This document shows positions 37,970-49,109 of a stretch of DNA of 64,000 bases, one piece after another; the stretch's first letter is position 1; each line of letters begins with the position of its first letter. Under the pieces are notes generated by a model. The model worked only from the letters and a program-made list of their open reading frames with translations, was not told the origin of the DNA and ran no database searches. The position numbers and the translations under genes are program-made. Source of the DNA: Nitrosospira briensis C-128 (lineage in GTDB: Bacteria; Pseudomonadota; Gammaproteobacteria; Burkholderiales; Nitrosomonadaceae); NCBI RefSeq assembly GCF_000619905.2, contig NZ_CP012371.1:3146114-3210113 (forward strand). Direction: 5' to 3'.

Positions 37970-39679
37970 TCAATGCGCCTGCACCACGATGGAAAGCACT
38001 TCGGCTTTTGCTCCCATAACATGGATTGCCGCAGCACCGGGCGCAGCCACCTGTTCCGGCACCACCTGGATGTTCACCGGCACATCGGCCTTGAGGAGGT
38101 TACCTGCTTGCATCGCGGCAAGCGCACCCGACAATGGTATGGTGAAGGTGACAGGCCCATGCATGACGTGGTGCCCGAACATCGAGAGCGTACCGGCATA
38201 ATGCGGGCTTGATGGACCGATTTTAGCCGCGCCGGCAGGTGCATTGACCAGAACGGCGAAATCATGACCATGCGCCAGTGGCGGCAGCGCGATTGTCACC
38301 TGTGCAAACAGCCTGGGCGCCTCCGGTTGCATCCTTGCCTGGAGCAGCGCGGATGGAATTGTCACGGCACCGATTGCCGGCTGTGTCGTGCTTATCGACG
38401 ATTGGGAAATCTGCGCACTGAACCGTTCGGCCTGAGTGACGGCAACACTGGCCGCAGGCGCCGCCAGCGTCATCGGCACAACCTGCTCACCCGATCCCGG
38501 CTGATAATCGTAGTTGAAATCCCCAATCGTGGCATAGTCGCCGGCGATCCTTTTGGTTACCGGTTGTCCTTTCGAATCGACAAAGAACAGGAATGGCTCC
38601 GATGACCACGCCTGAAGATCCGAACCTTCAGGCAAAACGGGATATCCGCGTGCCTGTTGCTTCCGGGTCCAAACGTCCCACAGCCTGTCGATATTCGCAT
38701 GGTGGAGGAAAAAGAGCGGGTCGATGGGCGACAGGTTGGCTTGCATGAAGCCGCCGCTATTGGTGGTTCTGCCGGATGGATCGGTAAAGATGCCGCCTAC
38801 GCAATTATGAACCCTGTTGTGCGGCTGGCCTTCCAGAACGCCGAATCCGGTCAACCCGCTGTGACCCATCGTTTTTGGACTGGCGAAGGTGAGGAAATCC
38901 CGCGGCGCGAGCGCGTCCAGCAAGGTCTGCAGGGAAACGGCTTTTGCCGTTTTCTCGTCGAGCCCCGGCTTTTCTTTTGTCAGGCCGCGGGCATGGGCCA
39001 GGTCGAAAAAGAACTGACCCCTTGGGTCATCGATAATGTCGAACCAGAGGTCTTCGGGGACGCGAATTCCGCGCGCGAGTAGCTGACCGTATTGCGTCTC
39101 GTCATCGAATTCTCCATTGGGTTTGTAACTGCGTTTCCAGTAGCTCGCCTTCGCTACTGCATCCCCGAAGCGAACCCGGAATTCCCGGTATTGTGCGATA
39201 TAGGCGGGATTAGACGGCGTCAGCACATCCTCGAACATGATCGAGGGCACACTCGGCCGGAACGGATTTCTCGGATCCGTATTTTCGCTCCAGTCCCAAT
39301 AGGGAAGCGCAAAGCGCGGGTCGCCACTAAGCTCGCGGCATATCTGTTCGAACCAGCCGATATAGCCGCGATGCCATACCAGAAACCACCAATTGCCGTG
39401 CGGGCAATCCATGGTGTGAGTGAGCGCGATACGATACCAGTTACGCGGATCGGTTGGCGGAAGCGCGAGCATCGCCCGGATTGCCTTCTTATAGCTCTCG
39501 ATATTACGCCGCGCATCGGGATTCAGGACATTCAGGCGTCGATACTTTGCCGTCCCCTGCGCATGAAGCGAGCTGAACGGAAGCGTGGCGCTGCCTACGG
39601 TAGCGGCGGCGGCAGCCGCTGTTTTTAGAAACGCGCGGCGAGACATGGTTGATGACTGCAATTTGTTATTTTGCGACAC
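37970..39679 (-). CDS. Tat-exported tyrosinase family protein
   Basis: A type-3 copper enzyme, about 569 residues from the GTG at 39679 (TGAGG upstream); a GTG at 39718 is an alternative. The twin-arginine signal is SRRAFLKTAAAAAATVGSA. Copper-A ligands lie in HTMDCPHGNWWFLVWHRGY (H88, H94, H103; C92 may form the thioether). Copper-B ligands lie in QPHNRVHN (H287, H291) and DPLFFLHHANIDRLW (H327). The C-terminal 200 residues form an extra domain, as in plant-type polyphenol oxidases. It oxidises phenols in the periplasm; the natural substrate is unknown. Confidence 0.88.
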   Translation of the reverse strand: MSQNNKLQSSTMSRRAFLKTAAAAAATVGSATLPFSSLHAQGTAKYRRLNVLNPDARRNIESYKKAIRAMLALPPTDPRNWYRIALTHTMDCPHGNWWFLVWHRGYIGWFEQICRELSGDPRFALPYWDWSENTDPRNPFRPSVPSIMFEDVLTPSNPAYIAQYREFRVRFGDAVAKASYWKRSYKPNGEFDDETQYGQLLARGIRVPEDLWFDIIDDPRGQFFFDLAHARGLTKEKPGLDEKTAKAVSLQTLLDALAPRDFLTFASPKTMGHSGLTGFGVLEGQPHNRVHNCVGGIFTDPSGRTTNSGGFMQANLSPIDPLFFLHHANIDRLWDVWTRKQQARGYPVLPEGSDLQAWSSEPFLFFVDSKGQPVTKRIAGDYATIGDFNYDYQPGSGEQVVPMTLAAPAASVAVTQAERFSAQISQSSISTTQPAIGAVTIPSALLQARMQPEAPRLFAQVTIALPPLAHGHDFAVLVNAPAGAAKIGPSSPHYAGTLSMFGHHVMHGPVTFTIPLSGALAAMQAGNLLKADVPVNIQVVPEQVAAPGAAAIHVMGAKAEVLSIVVQAH

Positions 39680-39901
39680 GAAAACCTCATTATGGTTGGA
39701 ATTGAATATCGAGTGCACCTGCCTCCACGCCTGCTGTCAGCCTGCGTTAACCGGGAGTTGATAATTTTTCTGGAACGCTCCGGTTATTGCCGACGCCTGG
39801 GAGTGGGATCTCCAGAAAGCGCATAGCACTGGAACTGCCGTCATGCAATCGCGATCGGGGCCGGGTAATTACAATTAGATAATTAAATGACATTTCTGGA
39901 T

Positions 39902-39921
39902 ACCTGTAAAATCTTACAGGT
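39902..39921. repeat. Perfect inverted repeat, possible operator or terminator
   Basis: ACCTGTAA pairs with TTACAGGT around a 4-nt AATC loop. No T-run follows. The dyad could be a regulator site for the divergent tyrosinase and ATPase genes; nothing directly supports this. Confidence 0.35.
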
Positions 39922-40016
39922 GCCCGATGCTCAGGCTGGTCTCAGGCTGGTACATGGCGGCGCAAGAGGTGGCGGCACGATTCAATGTAGGTCTCTTCAG
40001 GTCGCGCTTGCTGAGC

Positions 40017-40060
40017 AAAACCACCAAAACCACCAAAACCACCAAAACCACCAAAACCAC
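40017..40060. repeat. 9-bp tandem repeat (AAAACCACC)
   Basis: Four perfect copies of AAAACCACC run from 40017 to 40052, with a partial fifth to 40060. It is a short minisatellite about 150 bp upstream of atpD. Copy number may vary between strains. Confidence 0.85.
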
Positions 40061-40163
40061 ACGCCTTCCGCCAACCTCATCCAGGCTGAAAATTATTCCC
40101 GATGCACTAGAATGAAATAGCTACCGTATTAAATACTGATGAAGTATTCATGAACGACAGTAG

Positions 40164-42062
<1,899 letters not shown>

Positions 42063-42073
<11 letters not shown>

Positions 42074-42437
42074 AGCCGATGGAAAAACAGGAGGAAAAGC
42101 GGGTGGGAAAGCCTCCGCAGGTGGGGGCGAATCGGAATTAAGCCGACGCGTGGAGGTGAGGGCGGCGCGCAAGCTCAAAGGACAACAGGCACAGCATCAG
42201 GCCAGCCAGACGATCTGGGCCGGATTGGGCATGATCGGGCTGGTGGGGTGGTCAGTTGCTGTGCCCACGCTGCTGGGTGCGGCACTGGGCATATGGCTGG
42301 ATAAAAACTATCCGATGAATCACTCGTGGACGTTGACCCTGCTGATTATCGGCCTGATCGCGGGTTGCCTGAATGCCTGGTACTGGTTGGCTAGGGAAGA
42401 TAGAGCAACCCATGAGGGAGAGCGCCAGAGGAAATAA
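42063..42437 (+). CDS. atpQ: N-ATPase AtpQ (AtpI-like) subunit
   Basis: A 124-residue protein overlapping atpC by 11 bp. A hydrophilic Gly/Lys-rich N-terminus is followed by two membrane helices (WAGLGMIGLVGWSVAVPTLL and TLTLLIIGLIAGCLNAWYWL). It matches the small AtpQ/AtpI-like proteins peculiar to N-ATPase operons, probably assisting c-ring assembly or ion supply. Confidence 0.85.
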
Positions 42438-42494
42438 AAGATCGAACCGAAGTAGCGGGCGCAACGGGAGTGACAGGAGCAATAGGAGGATCGA

Positions 42495-42818
42495 ATGAGT
42501 GAAACCTTGGGTCTGGTGTTGTCATTGGCATCCGGCATTCTGCTGGGAGTATTTTTTTTCGGCGGCTTGTGGTGGACGGTGCGCCACGGCTTTTCATCCC
42601 GGAATCCCGGACTCTGGTTCGCCGGCAGCACGCTGCTGCGGATAGGCGCGGTCATGGCGGGATTTTATTTCCTGCTGGGCCTGCCGGGCGAAAGCTGGCA
42701 AATACTCCTTGCCGGCCTGCTTGGGTTCGTTATTACGCGGCTGGTTGCGACGCGGCTTGCAGGCATGGGGAAACCAGACCTCAACCACCTGAAACGGAAG
42801 GCCAGCCATGCACCTTAG
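42495..42818 (+). CDS. atpR: N-ATPase AtpR membrane subunit
   Basis: 107 residues with three hydrophobic segments (LGLVLSLASGILLGVFFFGG, FAGSTLLRIGAVMAGFYFLL and WQILLAGLLGFVITRL). AGGAGGA at 42485-42491 precedes the start. AtpR is found only in N-ATPase operons; its conserved membrane arginines are proposed to interact with the c-ring. Arg residues here include R52 and R85. Confidence 0.85.
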   Translation: MSETLGLVLSLASGILLGVFFFGGLWWTVRHGFSSRNPGLWFAGSTLLRIGAVMAGFYFLLGLPGESWQILLAGLLGFVITRLVATRLAGMGKPDLNHLKRKASHAP

Positions 42819-43548
42819 CCCCGACGACATCATTTTCTGGGAGTACGGGTTTTTGAAACTGAATGCCACCATTGTATCCACCTGGGGGCTGATGTTTGTG
42901 CTGGTTATCGGTTCAAGAGCCATTACCCGCAAGCTCTCCATTGGATTGGAGCGTGCCCGCTGGCAGAATCTACTGGAAATCGTGGTTATCGCCATCCACA
43001 ACCAGATAAGAGAAGTAGGCTTGCGCCAGCCGCGGCTATATTTCGCCTTTCTCGGCACGCTGTTTGTGTTTATCGCTGTGGCGACTCTCTTCACCGTTAT
43101 TCCGGGATACGATCCGCCGACCGGTTCGCTCTCGACCACCACGGCGCTGGCGATCTGCGTATTTATCGCTGTGCCGCTGTACGGCATAAAAGAGCAGGGA
43201 TTGGGCCGCTACCTCAGGTCCTATCTTGAGCCGACGCCCATCATGCTGCCGTTCAACGTTATCAGCGAGTTCTCGCGCACCCTGGCCCTGGCTGTTCGCC
43301 TGTTTGGCAATATCATGAGCGGAACGATGATTCTTGCGATCTTGCTGACCGTCACGCCGTTCATCTTTCCCATCGTCATGAGCGCGCTTGGCCTGCTGAC
43401 GAGTATGCTGCAAGCCTATATCTTCAGCATCCTGGCGACGGTCTATATCGCGGCTGCCACCTCTGGCAACACGAAGGATATCGATCAGGACCATGACTTG
43501 GCCGAACCCGATGAATCGGAAATGGAAAAACCGGAAGCCGGGCAATGA
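42808..43548 (+). CDS. atpB: N-ATPase a subunit
   Basis: 246 residues, overlapping atpR by 11 bp. Subunit a forms the ion half-channels. The essential Arg appears in SRTLALAVRLFGNIMSGTMI (the LAVRLFGN motif). Five or six membrane helices are visible, and the C-terminus is acidic. A dispersed repeat separates it from atpE. Confidence 0.92.
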   Translation: MHLSPDDIIFWEYGFLKLNATIVSTWGLMFVLVIGSRAITRKLSIGLERARWQNLLEIVVIAIHNQIREVGLRQPRLYFAFLGTLFVFIAVATLFTVIPGYDPPTGSLSTTTALAICVFIAVPLYGIKEQGLGRYLRSYLEPTPIMLPFNVISEFSRTLALAVRLFGNIMSGTMILAILLTVTPFIFPIVMSALGLLTSMLQAYIFSILATVYIAAATSGNTKDIDQDHDLAEPDESEMEKPEAGQ

Positions 43549-43648
43549 GGATTATGCCAATAAATTATTATCATTTTTCATTCCCGGGTTTATGCAAATC
43601 GGATAGATGGAAGCCTAATGCATCGTTCGATTTATTGAAATGGGATTT

Positions 43649-43685
43649 TGATGGGTTACGCTTTGCTTCACCCATCCTACGAATA
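43649..43685. repeat. Family B dispersed repeat inside the ATPase operon
   Basis: The unit TGATGGGTTACGCTTTGCTT followed by CACCCATCCTACGAA matches the inverted pair at 56150-56226. Its ends are complementary (GATGGGT and ACCCATC), so it folds into a hairpin. It lies in the only sizeable gap of the operon, 186 bp between atpB and atpE. Confidence 0.8.
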
Positions 43686-43733
43686 AATATGACATGATAA
43701 ATATAACCTGACAGACAAAGAGAAGGAGGGAGT

Positions 43734-44015
43734 ATGGACAGCATGACCCTTATCGCAATCGTATCGATTCTCGCGGCTGGCCTGACGATCAGCGTCGGAG
43801 TGATCGGCCCGGCACTGGGGGAAGGAAGGGCGGTGGCGACGGCGCTGACTTCACTGGCGCAGCAGCCGGATGCCGCACCGACCATTACCCGTACGTTATT
43901 TGTCGGGCTGGCGATAATCGAGTCGCTGGCTATTTACTGTTTTGTGGTTTCCATGATTCTTATTTTTGCCAACCCGTTCTGGAATTACGTTATTGCCCAG
44001 GCTGCCGGAAAATAA
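43734..44015 (+). CDS. atpE: N-ATPase c subunit
   Basis: 93 residues forming the two-helix rotor hairpin. GAAGGAGGG at 43722-43730 is a strong ribosome-binding site, fitting high c-subunit demand. Helix 1 has GPALGEGRAV with Glu30; helix 2 has GLAIIESLAIY with Glu63-Ser64. Two carboxylates per hairpin plus the Glu-Ser pair is the N-ATPase layout, originally linked to Na+ transport, although one N-type ring has been reported to bind protons. Confidence 0.94.
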   Translation: MDSMTLIAIVSILAAGLTISVGVIGPALGEGRAVATALTSLAQQPDAAPTITRTLFVGLAIIESLAIYCFVVSMILIFANPFWNYVIAQAAGK

Positions 44016-44018
44016 GTC

Positions 44019-44978
44019 GTGCTGATAGACTGGTTCACCGTTATTGCGCAAATCATAAACTTCCTCATCCTGGTGTGGTTGTTGAAGCGTTTTTTATATC
44101 AACCCATTCTCAGGGCGCTGGACGCGAGAGAAAAGCGCATCGCTGCGAAACTGGCCGCTGCCGATGCAAAAAAACGGGAAGCCGAAAATGAGCGCGACGA
44201 GTTTCAGCAAAAGAACGACGAATTCGAACAGCAGCGGTCGGTACTGCTAAGCAGGGCTTCGGCGGAGGCGCACGCCGAACGCCAGCGGCTGATTGCTGCC
44301 GCTCGGACGGATGCGGACGAATTGCGCGCGCAGTGGGAAGAAGCATTAAAAAGAGAATACGAGGATTTGAGGGCAGCGCTCTCCCGGCGCATAGGTGCGG
44401 AAGTATTTGCCATTGCCCGCAAGGTGCTGGCCGATCTTGCCGATACCACGCTCGAAGCGCATATGGCAGACGCGTTTATCGAACGTCTGCGTGCGCTAGG
44501 CCCTGAGGAAAAGGCGAGTCTGGCTTCGATAACCAGACTGTCGGCGTCGGCATTGCCAGCTACGCCAGCCACCCCCGCAGCAGCGGCAGCAGAAACGGCA
44601 GGAATTCTGATCCGTAGCGCATTTGATTTGCCCGCTATACAGCAAAACGCGATTAAAGCGGCGATTAAGGAAATCCTCGACACGAGAATTCCAGTCCGGT
44701 TTGAGGCCAGGCCGGACTTGATCAGCGGCATTGAACTCATTGCGAACGGGCATAAAGTGACCTGGAATATTGCAGGTTATCTCGCATCGCTGGAGGACGA
44801 GATAGGCAAGCTTCTGAAGAGCCCTGGCGAACCGGAACCGGAAGCTGGGCTCGAGCCTGAACCTGAGCTCGAAGCTGAACCTGAAGCCGGGACATCGGTA
44901 AAGGAAAAGAACAGGGATAAGAAAAAACTGAATACTCCGGATACCCCGAACCTTAAGTCCTCCGAACATATTCGATGA
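44019..44978 (+). CDS. atpF: N-ATPase b subunit with delta-like C-terminus and acidic tail
   Basis: A GTG start at 44019 gives 319 residues, twice the size of a normal b. A membrane helix ([15 protein letters not shown]) is followed by a long charged coiled coil (about 35-140). Residues about 190-265 ([20 protein letters not shown]) resemble the C-terminal part of delta, which explains the missing atpH. Residues 268-319 form an extra tail of Glu-Pro repeats followed by lysines, with no known role. Confidence 0.9.
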   Translation: MLIDWFTVIAQIINFLILVWLLKRFLYQPILRALDAREKRIAAKLAAADAKKREAENERDEFQQKNDEFEQQRSVLLSRASAEAHAERQRLIAAARTDADELRAQWEEALKREYEDLRAALSRRIGAEVFAIARKVLADLADTTLEAHMADAFIERLRALGPEEKASLASITRLSASALPATPATPAAAAAETAGILIRSAFDLPAIQQNAIKAAIKEILDTRIPVRFEARPDLISGIELIANGHKVTWNIAGYLASLEDEIGKLLKSPGEPEPEAGLEPEPELEAEPEAGTSVKEKNRDKKKLNTPDTPNLKSSEHIR

Positions 44979-46549
44979 ATACGACCGCCAAAAATCTGCA
45001 AGGCGTCATCGATGGCGTATTCGCGCAGATAACGCAAGTACGACAAGCCTCGAGGCCGCGCTTGGCGTTGCGCGAGACCGGTGCGATCACAAGTATCGCC
45101 TCCGGCATTGCAAAAGTATCCGGTCTCCCCGGCGTGGGCTTCGAGGAAGTGCTGAAGTTTACCGGTGAGTCATATGGCATTGCCTTCAATATCGATGCGA
45201 ATGAAATCGGCGTGATCCTGCTCGACGACTACTCGCAGTTAAATACCGGCGATGAGGTGGAACGCAGGGGGCATGTAATGGATGTGCCAGTGAGCGACGG
45301 GTTGGTCGGGCGGGTAATCGATCCACTGGGACGACCACTGGACGGCAAGGCGCCAGTCATCCCCTCGAAGCGTTTGCCCATCGAACGCGCCGCTCCATCC
45401 ATCATGGATCGTGCACCCGTTACCGTGCCCTTGCAAACCGGCCTCAAGGTCATCGATGCACTCATCCCGATAGGCCGCGGTCAGCGTGAGTTGATTCTTG
45501 GCGACCGGCAGACCGGAAAGACCGCTATTGCGCTGGATACAATACTTAATCAGCGAAACCAGAACGTGCTGTGCGTTTATTGCGCAATCGGGCAGCATGC
45601 ATCCGGTGTAGCCAAGGTGGTCGCCACCCTGCGTGAGGCGGGTGCGATGCGCTACACGGTGGTCGTGGTGACGGAGGGAAACAATCCACCGGGCCTCATC
45701 TACATTGCTCCCTATGCCGCAACCAGCATTGCGGAATATTTCATGGAACAGGGCCGCGACGTACTGATCGTGTACGATGATCTTACGCATCACGCGCGTG
45801 CTTACCGTGAGCTGTCTCTGTTGTTGCGCCGGCCGCCTGGACGCGAAGCCTATCCAGGCGACATTTTCTATATTCACTCGCGGTTGCTGGAGCGCGCGAC
45901 GCATCTGCGCGAAGAATTGGGCGGCGGTTCGCTGACCGCGTTGCCCATTATCGAAACGGAAGCTCAGGATATTTCGGCCTATATTCCGACCAACCTGATT
46001 TCCATCACCGATGGCCAAATCTATCTATCCCCGACATTGTTCGCATTGGGTGTGTTGCCTGCCATCGATGTCGGCAAATCCGTTTCGCGTGTCGGCGGCA
46101 AGGCTCAGCGCCCCGCTTACCGCGCGGTGATAGGCGACCTGAAGCTGGACTATGCGCAGTTTGAAGAGCTGGAAACCTTTGCCCGGTTCGGCGCAAGGCT
46201 GGATAAGGCTACCCTCGGGATTATCGAGCATGGGCGCCGCATTCGCGCCTGCCTCAGGCAACCCGAATCCGCCCCGGTTTCAATGATCGAGCAGATTGGC
46301 CTGCTGCTGGCGCTGACCGCCAGATTGTTTGACGATGTGCCGCCTGACCGCATGGCGGATGCCGAACGAACAGTGCGGGAGGCAGCGGCGAATATGCCTG
46401 CCGAGGTGCGTGCGCGCATCGAAACTGCCAAAAATCTGAGCGATGAGGACCGCGAATCGATAACGCAAAGCCTGAGCAGGGCGCTCGCCGGATTTCAATC
46501 GCCGTCGGAATTTGAATCCAGAGCAAGCGAGGCACATGATGAGCGATAG
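44975..46549 (+). CDS. atpA: N-ATPase alpha subunit
   Basis: 524 residues, overlapping atpF by 4 bp. The non-catalytic nucleotide site has Walker A GDRQTGKT (176-183), with [20 protein letters not shown] and [20 protein letters not shown] downstream. Length is normal. It assembles with the beta subunit encoded first in the operon. Confidence 0.95.
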   Translation: MNTTAKNLQGVIDGVFAQITQVRQASRPRLALRETGAITSIASGIAKVSGLPGVGFEEVLKFTGESYGIAFNIDANEIGVILLDDYSQLNTGDEVERRGHVMDVPVSDGLVGRVIDPLGRPLDGKAPVIPSKRLPIERAAPSIMDRAPVTVPLQTGLKVIDALIPIGRGQRELILGDRQTGKTAIALDTILNQRNQNVLCVYCAIGQHASGVAKVVATLREAGAMRYTVVVVTEGNNPPGLIYIAPYAATSIAEYFMEQGRDVLIVYDDLTHHARAYRELSLLLRRPPGREAYPGDIFYIHSRLLERATHLREELGGGSLTALPIIETEAQDISAYIPTNLISITDGQIYLSPTLFALGVLPAIDVGKSVSRVGGKAQRPAYRAVIGDLKLDYAQFEELETFARFGARLDKATLGIIEHGRRIRACLRQPESAPVSMIEQIGLLLALTARLFDDVPPDRMADAERTVREAAANMPAEVRARIETAKNLSDEDRESITQSLSRALAGFQSPSEFESRASEAHDER

Positions 46550-47489
46550 CCTCGCCAGCCTGCGCCGGAAAATCGAGGGCGCCCGTGATCTGCGGTCGGT
46601 GGTCAGCACCATGAAGGCAATGGCAGCGGCGAGCATCGGGCAATACCAAAGATCGACGCGGGCACTGGATGATTATTATCGCGCCGTGCAGCTTGGTTTG
46701 AGTGTCTGTTTTCGTACCGGCATGCTATCGTCATTCGCGTCGCCCGTGACCGGACAGGAAGTAAACCCGTGGGGCGACGTAACCGGCGCGGTCGTGTTCG
46801 GTTCGGATCAGGGCCTGGTGGGACGATTCAACGAGGTCATTGCCGATTACGCCATTCGGACGCTGGCGGCCTTGCCGGGCAAAACAAGGGTATGGGTGAC
46901 GGGTGAGCGTGTGTATGATCGGCTGGCGAACACGGGCATGCATGTGGACCTGCAGGTAGCGGGGCTTTTTACCGTTCCGCTTTCGGTCAAGGGCATCACG
47001 CCGCTGGTAGGCCGGATTCTGATGGAGACGCTGATGCCGAGTCCAGGGGAAGGCGAAGCCCGGCGGGCAAGGCGCGACAAGGATGGGGTCGCGCAGCTTT
47101 ATCTCTTCTACAACAGTTCCCGGTCAGGAGCAATATATGCGCCTGTCCATCAGCGGCTGCTGCCGCTGGATGATGCCTGGCGGCGCGAACTGGCTGGAAT
47201 TCCCTGGCCGACGAACAAGCTGCCGGAGGTGATGGGCAGCGGCGAAGCAACGCTGCATGCGCTGATTCGGGAGTATCTGTTCGTTTCCCTGTTTCGCGCC
47301 TGCGCTGAATCGCTCGCGAGTGAAAATGCGAGTCGCCTGGCGGCAATGGAGCGCGCCGAAAAGAATATCGATCAATTGAGCGCTGACCTCCAGCAGAGCT
47401 TCTACCGTCTGCGGCAAAGCAACATCGATGAGGAATTGTTCGATGTTATCGCCGGCGTGGAGGCACTGGCAGGGCGCATTTCCTCTTAG
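46539..47489 (+). CDS. atpG: N-ATPase gamma subunit
   Basis: The central stalk, 316 residues. Two ATGs overlap the alpha end; the one at 46539 has GAGG 6 nt upstream. The N-terminal coil [20 protein letters not shown] with [10 protein letters not shown] and the C-terminal coil [20 protein letters not shown] are both family features. It is the last gene of the operon. Confidence 0.92.
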   Translation: MSDSLASLRRKIEGARDLRSVVSTMKAMAAASIGQYQRSTRALDDYYRAVQLGLSVCFRTGMLSSFASPVTGQEVNPWGDVTGAVVFGSDQGLVGRFNEVIADYAIRTLAALPGKTRVWVTGERVYDRLANTGMHVDLQVAGLFTVPLSVKGITPLVGRILMETLMPSPGEGEARRARRDKDGVAQLYLFYNSSRSGAIYAPVHQRLLPLDDAWRRELAGIPWPTNKLPEVMGSGEATLHALIREYLFVSLFRACAESLASENASRLAAMERAEKNIDQLSADLQQSFYRLRQSNIDEELFDVIAGVEALAGRISS

Positions 47490-47574
47490 GTCGCGGCGCG
47501 CGGCTGCTAACGCTCTGCGAACGCTGAAAGAACAGGGTTGATTTTCTATCATGTTGTCATATACGGGAGCGCCG

Positions 47575-49074
47575 ATGAGCTTTCTTTCCCCCGAAGAACT
47601 GGCACGACTTTCATCCGCTGAATCGCTTTTTCCTTCCCCTATCCCGGTTCAGTCGATATCGAGCGATGAGTTCATGCCGCTGCCGCAGACGCCCCGGCAG
47701 CGAGAATTCGAGGTCCGGATCAAGGAAGCGGGCACGCGCATGGCGAAGCGCCTGGGCATCAGCCGGAGGAAATTTCTCCAGACGGCAGCCGGGATGGCGA
47801 CGGCGTTTCTCGCCATGAATGATACGTACGGGCCGATCTTTGGCGTATCGCGTGCCGAAGCGAAAACGCCCGAAGAAGCCGACGCGCGCGCAAAAAAGCT
47901 GTCCGGGCAATTCATCATGGATATGCACACTCACTTCCTGCGTCCCGGCACTCGGCTTGCCGGTTTTATCAACGCGCGCAAGGCCGTGGGCAAAGCCGGC
48001 TGGAACCCGGAACTGGTAGACAAGGAGCAGACGCTCGATGACTTGATGTTCATGAACTACATCAAGGAAATCTATCTGGACAGCGATACCAAAGTCGCCT
48101 GCATCAGCGGCGCGCCTTCCGAGATTCCAGAGGACTGGTTTCTGACCAACGAAATGAAAGCCCAGGCACGTGCCGCCGTGAATGGGCTTGCCGGCCGCAA
48201 GCGCATGTTATCGCATGCCGTTTTCACGCCCGGTTATCCCGGCTGGATGGAGCAGCTGGATCATGCGTTGGCCGATCTCAAGCCGGATTCGATCAAGGGC
48301 TACACCATTGGTGACAATACGCATAAGGATTTGTCAAAACATCCGTGGCGCCTGGACGACGAGAAACTTGTTTATCCCGCCTATGAAAAGATCCAGAAAG
48401 CCGGCATCAAAAACATCTGCATTCACAAGGGGTTGTTTCCGCCATCGGTGGAGCAGCGGTTTCCGCACCTGCTGGGTTACTGCGACGTGCGCGACGTGGG
48501 GAAGGCGGCGCAGGACTGGCCGCAGCTCAACTTCATCATTTATCACAGCGGCTATCGCTGGGCCGGGGGCGGAACGGCGCAGGATGCCTGGAAGCAGTTC
48601 GAGCAGGGCGGGCGCATCGAGTGGGTGACCGATCTTGCCGAGATACCGGCGAAGTATGGTGTCGGAAATGTATATGCGGATCTGGGCCAGGTGTTCGCCC
48701 AATCCACTATTGCCGATCCAAGGGTGGCGGCCATTGTCACGGGACAACTCATCCGGGGCCTCGGCGCAGACCATGTTTGCTGGGGCACCGATGCAATCTG
48801 GACCGGCTCGCCGCAATGGCAGATCGAGGCGCTGCGCCGCCTGGAAATTCCGGAGACCTTGCAGAAAAAGTATGGCCTGGAACCGCTGGGGCCGGCCGAC
48901 GGCCCGGTCAAAACGGCTATTTTCGGCGACAACAATGCGCGGCTTTACAGTTTCACGACTCAGCAACGTTCCGGGTTGACCGATGACGGGATCGCTTCAT
49001 ATAAGAACTTGTACGGCAAGCATGGCGTGGGACGCACTAATCTCGCCTATGGCTATGTGCTGAAGAACGCCTGA
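47575..49074 (+). CDS. Amidohydrolase-family protein with internal twin-arginine motif
   Basis: About 499 residues from the ATG at 47575 (GGGAG upstream); an ATG at 47551 is an alternative. Residues about 62-80 hold ISRRKFLQTAAGMATAF, a Tat-like motif unusually far from the start. The amidohydrolase-2 barrel follows: MDMHTHFLRPG (metal His pair), ICIHKG, IIYHSGYRWAGGG and VCWGTDAIWTGSPQW. Such enzymes are decarboxylases or hydrolases; no substrate can be assigned. It stands alone after the N-ATPase operon. Confidence 0.8.
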   Translation: MSFLSPEELARLSSAESLFPSPIPVQSISSDEFMPLPQTPRQREFEVRIKEAGTRMAKRLGISRRKFLQTAAGMATAFLAMNDTYGPIFGVSRAEAKTPEEADARAKKLSGQFIMDMHTHFLRPGTRLAGFINARKAVGKAGWNPELVDKEQTLDDLMFMNYIKEIYLDSDTKVACISGAPSEIPEDWFLTNEMKAQARAAVNGLAGRKRMLSHAVFTPGYPGWMEQLDHALADLKPDSIKGYTIGDNTHKDLSKHPWRLDDEKLVYPAYEKIQKAGIKNICIHKGLFPPSVEQRFPHLLGYCDVRDVGKAAQDWPQLNFIIYHSGYRWAGGGTAQDAWKQFEQGGRIEWVTDLAEIPAKYGVGNVYADLGQVFAQSTIADPRVAAIVTGQLIRGLGADHVCWGTDAIWTGSPQWQIEALRRLEIPETLQKKYGLEPLGPADGPVKTAIFGDNNARLYSFTTQQRSGLTDDGIASYKNLYGKHGVGRTNLAYGYVLKNA

Positions 49075-49109
49075 GCGAAACCGGGGGTAGCGTACATGCA
49101 TTTTTATGG

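Noticed and set aside
39887..40120. ORF with repeated QNH or TTK residues
   Set aside because: The repeats are just translation of the 9-bp satellite, in several frames at once.
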